Below, in pieces: positions 10,193 through 21,847 of a stretch of DNA of 64,000 nt. The position numbers and the translations under genes were made by a program. The notes below the pieces were generated by a model, which did not search any database, had not been told where the DNA came from, and saw only the letters and a program-made list of their open reading frames with translations. Source of the DNA: Pohlia nutans (taxonomy: Eukaryota > Streptophyta > Bryopsida > Bryales > Mniaceae); assembly GCA_022496805.1 (NCBI GenBank), contig CM040097.1, positions 23,736,072-23,800,071 of the forward strand, in the 5' to 3' direction. Positions within the stretch are counted from its first letter, which is position 1; every line of letters begins with the position of its first letter.

Positions 10193-12935
10193 TCAGTGTT
10201 GCTGTTGAATTGCAACCACATGTCTACGATGTTCTCGTACAAGATTACTTACCTGCATGCAGTGCTTGTAAATTAATATATTTTTGCTAATATGAGCATT
10301 GTTTAGGGTAGTAGGTGATAAATGAAAAATAAACTGTACCTGAGAGGAACGAGATAATCCGTTCCCCATATCACCCACCCGTCCTCTATGAAATTGGTAG
10401 CTAGGACGTCCTCAAGGATGGTGATGTGAGGTTGTCTTCTTGCATACATTGGAGTCAACTTATCCGTGAGCACTGTCTGAATGTGTACTAACTGCATTCC
10501 TTTGTCAAGCTCCGCAGCTTCAGGGTACTTCGAAACGGGTGATTTCCAATGCACGCCTGCCTTCCCCGTCGCTACAACTAGACCACACTTCTCAGGATGT
10601 AGTACCCATACTTCTTTGTGCATTGCTAGGGGAACCTACGTACATTGCAAACAGTAGCAGAATGAACACAACATCTCTATACAATCATCTTTTAATCTTG
10701 TGATGCAACTCATTATCTAGGACAACAAACGCATGTATGGCACTTCAACACGGTTCATGGCTTCTACTGCCACATACTTATCATGAAACAATGTAGTTTA
10801 CAACGGCATTTCAAGAAGAGAAGATGTACCTGGCCTGTTCTTGGTTGTGTTGGCGGTGGAGGGAGGGCTTCACCAAAACGTGCAGGTACTTTTTTAGCTC
10901 TTTTTTTTATACCCTTCTTTACAGCCGTTTGACTGTGATTGCTGCTATCGCCAATGTCTACAATGAAGCCCTCTGGTACATCCGTTGCTGGCGGAGGGTT
11001 TAGTCGTTTCTTGGTTCGTGTGCTTGAATTCTTTGGAGGCCTCCCTCTCTTCTTGGGCAATACGGAAGGAATTGTCCCAACTGCGCATTGTGTAATAGTA
11101 AGGTGGGAATTATTCAATGCTCTGATGAAATACATGCATGTGAAGAAAATTAAGTAACGTGCTTGTACCTGGGTCGAGAGCCGTCGACAAAATAATGGTT
11201 TCGGAGTCCTCCATACCGCTCACCAACTTCTCAACAGTTGCCGGTGGAGTTATTTGAAAATCTAATCCAAGTGTTGAAGGCCCACCGCATGTACTTGAGG
11301 TGTATACTGGAACTGGAGCTATGGTTGCAACAACACCCGCCATTTCCCTAGCACCGACACCTCCTCCAATGTCTGGGTCAGTGGTAGAGTTAGAAACAAA
11401 GGCTCTGGTACTGTTTTCCTGTACATTATGTGCCAAAGCCTTCGAATCTTTCAGAATCTGCAACATTTCAGCTAGATCCTTCCTAGTCTGCTGGACATCT
11501 TCGACAACCATGTCAATTTTCTTTGTATTTTTGTTGGTCTCCATACGCAGCTCAGCAACTGTTGTATCCACTTCAGAGACTCCGCTGTTTTGTACATCAG
11601 GCAATATTGTAGTGGTGTCGATATCTGTATGAACCGTACTGTCCACTTCTGCGGCACTCTTCTGTTCAAACAACAAGGACCACATTTTTACCCACAAAAC
11701 CATTGTAAGCTTTGCAGACACAATTCAGATTCTATTCCTTCTTTTGTGGTAAAAAATATGTATACTGAATTATAACCAAAAAAACTATGTATGTTGCTTA
11801 AGGTTGCAACCGATGCAAAATAAACACAATTTCTCAGCTCTAACCTCTAAATGGTATAGGATGTTACCTTCCTCACTTTTCGAGTCACAGTCGAACCACT
11901 ACTACATCCACGTGTTTGGTACTCCTTCAATTTTTCCTTTTCGAACATGGCGTTTTTGGTCGCCAACTGCTGTTGCGACTCTGAGTTCGCCTGAAATAAC
12001 AGTTTAGCACATGTCAGCATGCAAAACATACTGTTTCTAGACATTCACACCGTACACTGCTTATTGTTTGCTAATTTTTTCATCCGAAACTTCCAAAACA
12101 ACTGCAAGTGCCGCAATCCACTGTCTCCACTGCATGGGAAACTTTGCAACTCTAAAGATATTACCCCATTTGGCAAGCCATCAGATATAGTGTTGTTGGT
12201 AGGACCTCTGACATGGAGGCTATTGGCTTCGTCTCTAACTTTTTTTTGGATGGCTGCACGTCGCATCCTATTCGCTTGCCGCATCCTCTTGCTCTCTTCT
12301 TTTGCTTCAGGGGTTTTCCAGTACTCCACTAGAGCATCGTAATGTTTTGCAGGACAGGCATGATGTCTCGTATTGTTCTTCAGCCAAAAACACCTCCACT
12401 GATATCTGGCCGTGCACATATGGTCTTTTAAGTAATCAATCACATAATTCTTCTTCAGTGGGGGGTCCAAATAGAATTGCTGAGCGAGGTCATGCTCAAT
12501 GTAGTTCAGACAAGCGGCTGGGTGCTCACAAAAATCAATGACCGCAAAATTCAACACCCTGCCTGCTATATCCCTTATAGCTGTATGCAAAACATTCCTC
12601 AACGCTGTTATCTCTCCATTTTCATCCGTAGGGATTTGGACCTTCTTCTCCAATTGCAACTTTTGTTGCTTCTTGTATTCAGCCAGGTGCTTCCGTTGGA
12701 AAGCTTTTCTCGCCGCGGTCTGCAATGGTGGAGCTATTTCATTGGAATGAAGATACCCACTCCTTTGTCCTAATTGTCCACTATTGTGGCTTGTCGGAGG
12801 AGTCTGAGGTGTATTCACGGCGCCTAATACGTCCAGCGAAGCACCGCGGGAGGCAATGTTCGATGGACCCGGACCTTCGTCGGAGTTGCAATCTTCCATC
12901 TGCAACGCAGTATGTAGCTCTCCGGAAGCCAACAT
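10193..12935 (-). CDS. CACTA/En-Spm TnpA-like (PttA/Transposase_24-type) protein
   Basis: Six exons on the minus strand give a frame of about 662 residues: 12165-12935, 11868-11990, 11169-11661, 10830-11080, 10340-10635 and about 10193-10247. Every junction is GT-AG and codon phase closes. The first exon has a Trp-rich segment (YQWRCFWLKN, then ALVEYWKTPEAKEESKRMRQ) typical of plant CACTA-associated PttA proteins, which bind subterminal repeats. A coiled-coil-prone stretch follows in exon 3, and exon 4 holds an AT-hook (PKKRGRPPK). The acceptor of the last short exon is uncertain (10247 or about 10220). A splice acceptor just upstream of the ATG implies a 5' UTR exon nearer 13 kb. The gene is divergent from the TnpD gene at 15416. 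Confidence 0.78.
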
Positions 12936-13983
12936 TCTGTTGGACTTCTGAAAGAAAACGTTTCAGTAATAGATCCACGGATACTATCATATAATTACGA
13001 TATATAAATAGGTACTACTAGTACTGTTGAATAAGATTTCAAAATACGCTACTTGTAAACATGAGACTTATAGGACATTGTACTAGAAGTTAGTTACCTT
13101 CATCAGTAATATAATATTTACACGTGCATCTAACACTATTATGCTTTAAACTATATGTGTAATTCCATATTTTCCTTTCTAGTAGGTGTCGCTATTTTAT
13201 GGAACATGGACAACGACATTGCAGAAAGCCTGTTGCACTAATTCTACGTTCGTCAATGGCAAAATGTAACTAGATTTAGAAGGAGAATTCTATGTAACTC
13301 TTTGTCATGACAAGGCTTCATAGAAGCAAAATAAAGAAATTTTACAATCTGCACAGTTCATCCAAAGATCTTGCGACATCAATAAGAAATTCAGAATAAA
13401 ATGTACCTTATGAATAGGTCTTCCTCGTTACGCCGCCGGTTACATACAAAATTGCTTCCAAATGCAGTCCAATTCCTCTCCGTATTGTACAACGCTTTCT
13501 CTTCGTGAAGTACGTCTCCAAACAGTAGGACTGGTGCGATTTCGAAGCTGCAATCCTCAAGCCTCTGCTACGGCAGAACATGCACAGAGTATGTGTCAAA
13601 GACGTAGTTGCCAATGCTAAACTGTTGTGAACTGACAGACGTATATGGAATACTTCTAAATTTCACTTACTAACTAACAGTTACTACATGGCATTGTTGT
13701 TAAAGTAGGTGATTTTGTACCACTACACTGCAGTTCTGACGTTCATCCACCGTCGCCAAAATTGTATAAAACCCAGAGTTCTTCCACGTCTCACACACAA
13801 TTTCAGCAAGTTTTTCGACACCTGCTATTGCTTCACACTACGGTACATGCAGGTACGTCAATTTCGACTTCTCTTTGAAATGCTTCGCTATTCCTGAAAA
13901 TCTTTGTTGTACCTTCTGTGGTTTCTCATTCCTCGTGGCACATATGTCCGTTTCCACTTGAACGTCAGTAAAGAATTATCACC
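12936..13983. other. Divergent intergenic region of the CACTA element, TnpA side
   Basis: No gene is recognised. This interval should hold the TnpA promoter and 5' UTR exon(s). A minus-strand open frame around 13408-13614 could be an upstream exon, but no homology or clear splice pairing supports it. Confidence 0.4.
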
Positions 13984-14532
13984 ATGGCGGACGAAATGAG
14001 GCTCAACTTGTCAACCTCAACCCTCCTTGACAACGACAATCTTCCCATTCCTATGTCAAATGGGGAAGACAAGGTTGACAAGTTGATGCCCATCACGACC
14101 GCCACGGAGAACGATGTAGATGCACGCACATTATCAAAAGAAGAAGAGCGTTGTAGCTTATTGCGTGAACAACCTCATCCGAGGTGGGCATCTAGAGTAG
14201 AGGCAAAAACTGTGTTATCTGGAGAATGGCGCCACCATCTGTGTTACATTTGTCCCTGCTTCAGATGCGTCACCTTGCGGTGGGTACATCGCCCAAGGTG
14301 TCTATGTCGTAAACTCCGCAGCCGCCTGTTTCTTGGTGTGGACGACGCTGTAAGGCAGAGGCGACTGCGTTGCCGTTGTCGACCGCAACAACGAGTGTGG
14401 AAAATTTGGATGTGTCTGTGCGACAGTCGACCGCAATGGTCACGCGAACCCATCTGCAACGACTACACTGAAGAGGATGACGGAGAGTACCCTCTTGAAA
14501 CTTCAGAAACAGAGTCAGACATAGATCCGTAG
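13984..14532 (+). CDS. Hypothetical Cys/Arg-rich protein between TnpA and TnpD
   Basis: A 182-codon open frame starts with ATG in a good context (ACCATGG). It has an acidic, Thr-rich N-terminus, and a centre dense in Cys and Arg (LCYICPCFRC, RPRCLCRK, RLRCRCRP, WMCLCDS) that could bind metal or nucleic acid. The tail is acidic and ends SETESDIDP. I recognise no family. Its place between divergent transposition genes suggests an accessory ORF of the element. It could also be a chance frame or one exon of a longer gene. Confidence 0.4.
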   Translation: MADEMRLNLSTSTLLDNDNLPIPMSNGEDKVDKLMPITTATENDVDARTLSKEEERCSLLREQPHPRWASRVEAKTVLSGEWRHHLCYICPCFRCVTLRWVHRPRCLCRKLRSRLFLGVDDAVRQRRLRCRCRPQQRVWKIWMCLCDSRPQWSREPICNDYTEEDDGEYPLETSETESDIDP

Positions 14533-15415
14533 TCGCCCATACAATTGGCTAAGACGGGAATATAGCCTTCACGCCATAGCCAACGACAAGTTTGTAAGAC
14601 AAGAGAAGGAAGTCTAGCATCTTTGATAGACAAAACGAAATTTACCCTAGGTTTCTAGAAGTATCTTCTACAACAGACGTAGTAAACTCTAATCACAGTG
14701 AACTGCCCAAGTCACTACAGTTGAGGTTTTTTTACCTCGTCTTCTCATTCCTCTTTTATAGTTTCTACAAGTTGTTGCAGAAAGACAGGTCCCTTTTGTT
14801 TCTGTATTCGTCTTCATTGAATGTGAAGTTGTCGTTGGTTGTTGAATACAATCTGGTTGTTCTAGTACGAAAAAACCGTATGTGCCTATATTTTCATACA
14901 ATTGTACTTCAATATAGTGTTGTAGAAATGCAGTATTTAGAGTAGGTTTTGTCTGACTAGCTTCAGCCATATTTCCTGCTCTTTCTCCCTTTAGAGAATG
15001 GTCATCTCACTTGTGAAACAGCCGAACTCTTCAGCCAATGTGTTGTTGTGCGGAGTTATTTTCTGTTCTTCTTATACACAACTAAGTATCAACGAAGAGG
15101 GAAATGTCGATTAATAGCACAAGAGTTGGATACTGCGAAGACAATTGCGTGTTAATTTCAAGCAAAACAATACTTTATTGCCTGTTCTAGGGTTTTCTCA
15201 CACTCTGTGATTTTATTATTCCGACTTACACGTGTGGTTGATTGAGTAAAACTCTCATGGAATTGTCGTAAAATTCTAAAGCGTCTGCGTCTTTGTCTTC
15301 TGAAAGTGGCTGTTACACCTAGTTCCTCCTTCTCATTTCTGTTTCTCTTGCTTAGGTCATATTCTTGCAACTTGTGGGTACCTATTTGTGAATATGAATC
15401 TGTTTACAGAAATGT
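14533..15415. other. Intergenic region upstream of TnpD
   Basis: No gene is seen. The TnpD promoter and leader should be here. Short frames on both strands lack splice or homology support. Confidence 0.4.
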
Positions 15416-18400
15416 ATGGTTCCTGCTGTCACAGTATTTCAGAACGCCATGCAACGCCGTCCTAGAGGTCGGTTGCCACTACGGCATCCGGCAAGACTGA
15501 AAGAAAGAGACGCAAAGCTTCTGCGGCGGGAAATTGAAGTCGCTAGGAACAACAACCAGACAACTCTGTTTTGCCCTTGCCGTGTCTGTAAGCGTGGACC
15601 TCGCTCAAATTATTCTTTTCAAGCTGTAATGAAACACATCAAGGCATACGATTACGACGATTGGCAGCGAGGGAGCACAGAGGTAATTCTTATTTTCATT
15701 CTGCACTTCTAGTATTGAATGAGGAGCATGTTATTGCACATAAAATTGCAACTTCTTATGTGTGTTACAACACGAGTTGTCTGCTATGTCAAAATGATAA
15801 TAAATGTACATGTCCTCATGTTATAAACGGGTTGTGCAGGGCATGGAACGGGATGACTCTGATGTTGAGTGGGATGAGTATATACATTGTCAACATGGAG
15901 AAATTGCTCTTACCCGTCATAATCCTGAGCAAGATCCTAACGCAGCAAGAGTTGACGTGCAAGACGTCTTTCGCCAAGCACTCGGTGTCTGGGACCAAGT
16001 CGCAGAAGAGGTCAACGCTGCAGAAGCTGCTCGCGCCAAGGATCGACCGCCGCCTGGAAGTGAGCTTCAACACTCTGATGAATCTGAAGATGAATATGGA
16101 AGTGACGAAGAGGATCGCATCCCTTGGGGCAATCCAGATGTAATGGAAGCTTCTGCTAGTGCAGAATTAGAGAAATTGTCGGAGGCTGCAAGGGTACCAT
16201 TACATGGACACACAGCTTTGACATCCTTTGAAGCATCCACCATGTTACTCAATGCTCTGCGAGGAGGCGGTGTTTCGAACACTGTGACATCTCAAGTTTT
16301 TGCACTACTGCATAGGGTGATTTTGCCTCAACCGAACACTCTTCCAGATTCGGAGTATGAAGCATCGAATCAACTGCGGCGTTTGGGTCTATCTTACGAA
16401 TCCATCGAGGTTTGCCCAAACAATTGTATCTTGTACAGACGTACCTACGAGGATAATATGATTTGTCCTGTTTGTAAGTCAATGCGGAGAGTAAGACGGG
16501 GGAATTCGTGGATACCACAGAAGGTTTTACGTTATTTTCCACTTGTGCCACGATTAAAGAGATTGTTCAGTAGCCCACTCCAAGCAGCTCTGATGACATG
16601 GCATTCTAGGAACAAAGGGACAGACAATCTCATCAGACATGCATCTCAAGCACGGGCCTGGAAGCATATAGAAAACTCACCTGATCTCTTCGACAATTTT
16701 GGCAATGATCCACGACACCTTCGACTTGGCTTGGCTACTGATGGGGTTAATCCATTCTCAGAGAAGCGTAGTATTCATTCCACTTGGCCTGTGTTGCTGA
16801 TGATTTACAATGTTCCACCATGGGTGACCACCAAAAAGTATTTTGTGTTGTTGTCTCTCATCATTCCGGGCCCGCACGGTGTCGTAGGCGACAATTTTGA
16901 TATGTTTCTAGAACCACTGATGGAAGAGCTTATGACACTATGGACCGAAGGAGTGATGCTACGGGATGCGGCAACCTGGAATGGGCAAGCATACTTCATT
17001 CTTCGTGCCATGGTAATATGGACGATTCATGATTTTCCAGGCTATGGCATGGTATCTGGTTGTACCACGTCAGGGTATAGAGGGTGTCCAGTGTGCGGTC
17101 CTCATTGCAAGTCGAGATGGGCAACATTCCTTGGCAAGAATGTGTGGGATACACAGAGCCGACTGTATCTTCCAACACCCCACCAAATACGGGCCGATGT
17201 GAAGAATTACCAAGGTGGTGTCCAATATGGCGAGGCACCTAGACGAGTTACTGGTGCAGAAGTATTGCAGTATGGTGCATTGCGACAAGAGTGGTTGGAC
17301 CAAGGAAACACACCAAAATCACCAAATGATCCAGTTCACATTTACGGTGTGAAGAGAGTGTCTACCCTCTTCCGATTGCCTTATTGGAAGGTACGTATCA
17401 TATGTTCGTTGTACAGTTTATATGGTTATTAGCTTCGATTGGTTGGTATGTGTTATATAGATATGTACAGTAAGTCTTTGTCAAGTGTATGTCCTCAGTT
17501 TTTCTTGGTATATTTTAATCAAAATGTGCCAAGACATTATTGTTTATAGTGTTGAGGTCATGTCATAAATTTATAGTACGATTCTGCATCTTTCAACTCC
17601 TAATCGATGTTTCACATTTAAAGCCATTTAACTTGTCCTCTGTGTGAATCAGAACTTGTTAATCAGGAACACAATAGACGTCATGCATGTTGAACGCAAC
17701 GTGTGTTCGAGTATACTAGGTTACCTCTTCGGAGAGCGGGACAAGTTAGAGGTGAGGCGGGATATGGAGCAGTTGAAGATTAGAGAAGACCTACACCTCA
17801 GAAGACAGGGAACATCACAATCTTTTTTAAAACCGCACGCTCCATATGTGTTGCATCCCCAGCAACAAGTTGCTATTCTGAACACAATTGGAAGTATTCG
17901 CACTCCAAGTGGATACTCTGCCGGAATGCCGCAGCGTATGGGGAAGAGAAAATTACAGGGGCTAAAAAGTCATGACCACCATGTCATCATGCAACAAATT
18001 CTTCCCGCTGCAATCCGAGGGTATTTGCAGCCAGGACCGCGAGATGCTATCATTAGGCTCGGGCACGTATTCCAGCGCATTTGTGCGAAAGCCATAGATC
18101 CCAGTGAACTGCAAAGCCTACAGCATTACACGGCAGAGACAATGTCATTGTTTGAACGGTGGTTCCCACCCAGTTTCTTTGATGTCATGACACATCTCGT
18201 TTTACATCTTGTGGAAGAAGTTGACCTATGTGGGCCGGTTCAACCTCGCTGGTTATACGGTGTGGAAAGGTACCTCTACGTTTTAAAGAAGTACGTGAGA
18301 AACCGTGCCCGTCCTGAAGCCTGCATGGCAACTGGTTACATGTACTCAGAGGCTCTAGGTTTCATTTCTGAACACCTTGTTCTATACTCGGGTCATATTA

Positions 18401-19681
18401 AGCAGTGGATATTAGAGGCAGACGAGCGGGACGAAGGTGAAGTTCTTGAAGGAGGTGGCCGCACAAGACATCTTAGTGCCTCTGAACAGAGTGCTATCCA
18501 CGAGTTTGTATTGAGCAACTCGGTTATCACAGCCGAGCTATACGAGTAAGTCACATTGAGCAATCATGTAATCACTGTTGTAAATTATTTTAATTGTTGT
18601 ATGTAAGCACAAATGAAATTCTTGTAGTTCTTGATCCTAAAACTAGTATAATAGTTACTTATAGCTTTGTGGATTGCTTGTAGGGAGTACAGAGTCCATT
18701 GTACTGCACATGTTGCCGTCCATGGGACACGCGGCCCAATATGTGTACCGTTCTCTGTTTGGATTGAGAATAAGGTGAATTCCAAGATTGCTGCAGGAGA
18801 AGTAGTGCCACATGACCTACTCATTCTGTCACGTCCGCCCAACTCTCAAGTCACTGAGTATCCATCGATGTTCGCTTACGGCAATCACTACAGATGCGAA
18901 GACCCACTTCTTGGATCCACGCATGTCTCCTACGATTCAGGCGTTGCATCGATTATCAACCAAAGATGTCGGGCATCCGTGAACGATCGGAACGAGATTG
19001 ATGCAGACTTGAAGTACGTTGGAGTATTACGGAAGATTATGCGAGTTGTTTATGCATCTTTAAAGATGAATATTATGAAGTGTTCTTGGGTGAAACCAAA
19101 CCTCGTAGGCAACCCCACAATGCGGGTGGATGAGCACGGATTTTGGTTGGCTAGAGTTGGAGTATTTCAGCAAGAAGACGTGGAGCCATACATCTTCCCA
19201 GAGCAGGCTTCCCAGGTTCCCTGATAACTATTAATACTGACCATGATTTCAAGTGTTATTCGTAGTGCCTCCTATGTCATTCCATGTTTTTGTACTACAC
19301 GCATTTGCTAAGTAAGGTTACAATGTGCAGGTTTTCTTTTGTCCAGACGTCGTGCCGAACGACTGGAGGGTTGTTCTTCAAAAAGAAGCAAGATCGAAGA
19401 GAATTGAGGCAGAGTTATATGACGCTGTACTAGGTGCACCAGGGCGTCCTGTACATGTAGCAGAAGTCATGGAGAACGTCCCCATTAATCTGGACCAAGG
19501 TGGTGGCGAACAAGTCCCGGAAGCGCATGTGGCAGTTGTGAACGCAGATGAGCAAGCACAAAATCAAAGACAGTACAACAACCTTGATTTTGTTGATGAA
19601 GATGACGATGACGACATCCAAGTACTTGCGGAAGCTGATGAGGAGGATGCAAATGTCGAAGAAGAGGAAGTGGATGTGTAG
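15416..19681 (+). CDS. CACTA/En-Spm TnpD transposase
   Basis: Five exons (15416-15682, 15840-17390, 17653-18545, 18684-19215, 19331-19681) join in phase to 1,197 residues with no internal stop. The order matches plant CACTA transposases. An N-terminal transposase-associated domain has Cys pairs (FCPCRVCK, near residue 60). A Transposase_21 core in exon 2 includes LGLATDGVNPF, LLMIYNVPPW, IPGPHGVVGDNFD and YRGCPVCG. A DUF4218 region in exon 3 includes SFFDVMTHLVLHLVEE and RARPEACMA, and a DUF4216 region in exon 4. The tail is very acidic (about residues 1135-1190). Exon 3 opens with IDVMHVERNV, the usual start of the segment after the core. It acts in the nucleus on the element ends. All splice sites are GT-AG. 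Confidence 0.93.
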
Positions 19682-19841
19682 TGCACCCTTGATTGCCATG
19701 ACGAAGGTCATAGAGGCCGCCGTGAAAATAGATTATTACAGTGATGCATTCTGTGAGATTCCTACAAGTCACAGAATGTGGTAATTATGAACATGTTTGA
19801 TGTACGTTGTTAGGGGAGACGGGGTCAACACAAATGAGAGT

Positions 19842-20694
19842 TTAAGCTGATGCAAGTCCTTTAGCGGAGATCACGTTTGTGGCATCTCGTGCCCCTCCTA
19901 AGCCAATCTGTAAATACCATCAATCTGAAATTAGGGCTGGAATCCTTTTAATACCCTTGGCCATGACTGAAAATCTGTATGTTCAATCTTTCAGTCTCAA
20001 AACAGCAATTTAACCCCTGAAGGACCAAGGATTCATGCTTTTGAATTGATAAGTTTAAGCGATCGTATTGTGAAAATTATAATTTGAATGGGACCAAATT
20101 TTATATCACTGGAATTAGTGAATAATATTACATGTGTTGAATAATTTAATTTTTTTAAATCAACAAAAAGAAATCTACATAAAACCTACTCAAAATTACT
20201 AAAAAAAACAGGAGCCACCTGGTGGCCTTATGGTCCTTTAGGGTTTACATATACATAAAGCGTCAAATGAGCACATCAAAAAGGCTTTGACGTACCTCAA
20301 CTACTGCCACATTCACTTTTGCTCGAGCGAAGTGCGTAAAAGCCAGAGCTATCAACACCTGCAATGTCTATGATTGTAAATTACATGAGACGAAAACATC
20401 AACAGAGGTTTCTATGACTAGTTTCAATCGGCCTAGTGACATGTAGACATTCATTTTACCTTAGAAACATATGCTCTCAAGTTATGATACTTAACCTAGA
20501 TACAAAAGAAACTCGCAACCCGGGATATTGTCACCTGGGACACCTCAAAATGAGTGAGCAAGCCTGACTCCTCAGTGACAGCCTCATCGATGGTTGCTTG
20601 TAAAACAGTCACCAGCTTGCTCAGGGAGTGGGAAGAAATAGGATTTCCGCATCTGCCTGCAGTTATCCTTTCTCGTATACTTGTGACATGAGGA
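19842..20694 (-). pseudogene. Dihydrofolate/folylpolyglutamate synthase (DHFS/FPGS) gene remnant
   Basis: Three minus-strand exons are readable: 20535-20694, 20296-20358 and 19842-19907. They give SPHVTSIRERI, then LLTHFEVSQ, ALAFTHFARAKVNVAVVE and IGLGGARDATNVIS. This is the Mur-ligase-fold segment of the enzymes that add glutamate to dihydropteroate or folate, where E-x-G-x-GG-x-x-DATN follows the ATP-binding domain. The frame hits TAA at 19842-19844, where the protein should continue. No P-loop exon (GKGST) is found upstream, so both ends are missing. The truncation point faces the CACTA element, whose insertion may have cut the gene. A TTAA-type MITE lies in the intron at 20010-20247. A captured fragment is also possible. 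Confidence 0.72.
20010..20247. mobile_element. Short TTAA-flanked MITE in the folate-synthase intron
   Basis: The left end is TTAA then CCCCTGAAGGACC (20010 on). The right end is GGTCCTTTAGGG then TTTA, a one-base decay of TTAA. It belongs to the same terminal family as 28563-29147. Confidence 0.6.
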
Positions 20695-20702
20695 CTGTCA
20701 AA

Positions 20703-21689
20703 AACGAAATGACGCGTGTCAATGGCATTTCCCACATTAAAAATATATATATATCTATGACCTAAAATCGAACCTCACCTTAAGAAAACCTCGGGGACAG
20801 AAACGCAACATCAATGTAGGCAGATTGAGACTGGAACGGTCCCTGTCAAAGGGAACCCTAAACTAGCTATGGCGCCCTTCTCAAGGTCCCGCAATAGACC
20901 ACCATATACCTTCAGATTTGGCTTCGTTGCCCGTTGCCACTTTCCAATTCGGCCCATCATTAGCCGTCCCCGCTCCTCCTTCGTCCACGTTGTTTATAAC
21001 CCACACCAGGCTTTTACCTAGATGTCACATTTAGAAACCACCAGAGTGAAAACAATGTTCAATCCCACATGCCTGTCTGTGAGATAATTTCAGTGGCCCG
21101 AACTGATTCACGGGGGGACCACTTGAGCAATCCCCACTCACCAGTGAGACGTGCTAGTGGGGAGGCCGGAATCTGTTGTTGTGATTGGATCTTACGGAGA
21201 GGTAAGCATATTGGTGAAGTAAACACCGCCTTGTAGTTTTGTCTGCTCTTATTGCTTGACCTTTCTGCTTGTTCTTTTTGCAGGGAGGAAATGCCTCACC
21301 ATGCGCACTGTGCACTAATCATAGCAAATGCCCTCATAAACTCTTGAGCAGAGACCACATTAACTTTAGGCCACATTAACTTTACGTTTTGGTTCATTTG
21401 GTAATGTTTCATTAGGTTTTTTGTCTTTCAGGGTTTCTGAAATGGTTTCTACATCGCAAGCATTGAAGGCTGCAGCACGGCAACAGAAAGTCCCAGAAGC
21501 GTTAGGGTTTCATTTTCATACAAATTGTGAGCCAAGCAAAGCGGGATTATACTCTGTCGACTGTTAAGATTCGGCAGGCAGCTCAGTTTTATGCGGAGTT
21601 GGAGTTTGAATTTTGGGCTACGGCCATTGTTCGAAGTTAACGAGGATGGCGGTCCTGATGTTCATTTTGAAGCTTTTCAGTTTGAGACA
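20703..21689. other. No gene assigned
   Basis: Upstream exons of the folate-synthase remnant were sought here and not found. A minus-strand frame at about 20780-20960 (KVYGGLLRDLEKG...) looks mildly protein-like, but I cannot assign it. Confidence 0.4.
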
Positions 21690-21836
21690 AAAAAATATTT
21701 TTGACACGTGGCACCCCCCAGAAATTTATTTTCGACATGTGGCACCCCTAGAAGGGGGTCCATGTGGCAGCGAATTAAATTAGAATGAGGAAATTCAATG
21801 TGAATGGTCCAAAATTGCACACTGTGACACTATGAC
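21690..21836. repeat. Partial terminus of the foldback-element family
   Basis: The block GACACGTGGCACC ... AGAAGGGGGTCCATGTGGCA ... TTGCACACTGTGACACTATGA repeats the outer part of the right arm of the adjacent foldback element. It forms a local palindrome with that element's left end. A further partial copy is at about 23790-23900. Confidence 0.6.
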
Positions 21837-21847
21837 CCCAATTTTGG

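Larger units (their letters stand above)
10193..19681. mobile_element. CACTA (En/Spm) transposon, coding part; termini not located
   Basis: A TnpA-like gene (minus, 10193-12935) and a TnpD transposase (plus, 15416-19681) lie head to head with 2.5 kb between them. Both frames are intact over 11 exons, so the copy may be autonomous. The true ends must be outside these coordinates. On the right the border is probably before 19842, where a folate-synthase remnant begins. I did not find paired CACTA/TAGTG termini or a 3-bp target duplication. Confidence 0.75.

Noticed and set aside
10193..20300. CACTA terminal inverted repeats
   Set aside because: CACTA words occur (for example CACTACAGTAGG at about 6190 and CACTAGAGTG at about 9302), but none has a matching inverted partner beyond 19.7 kb.
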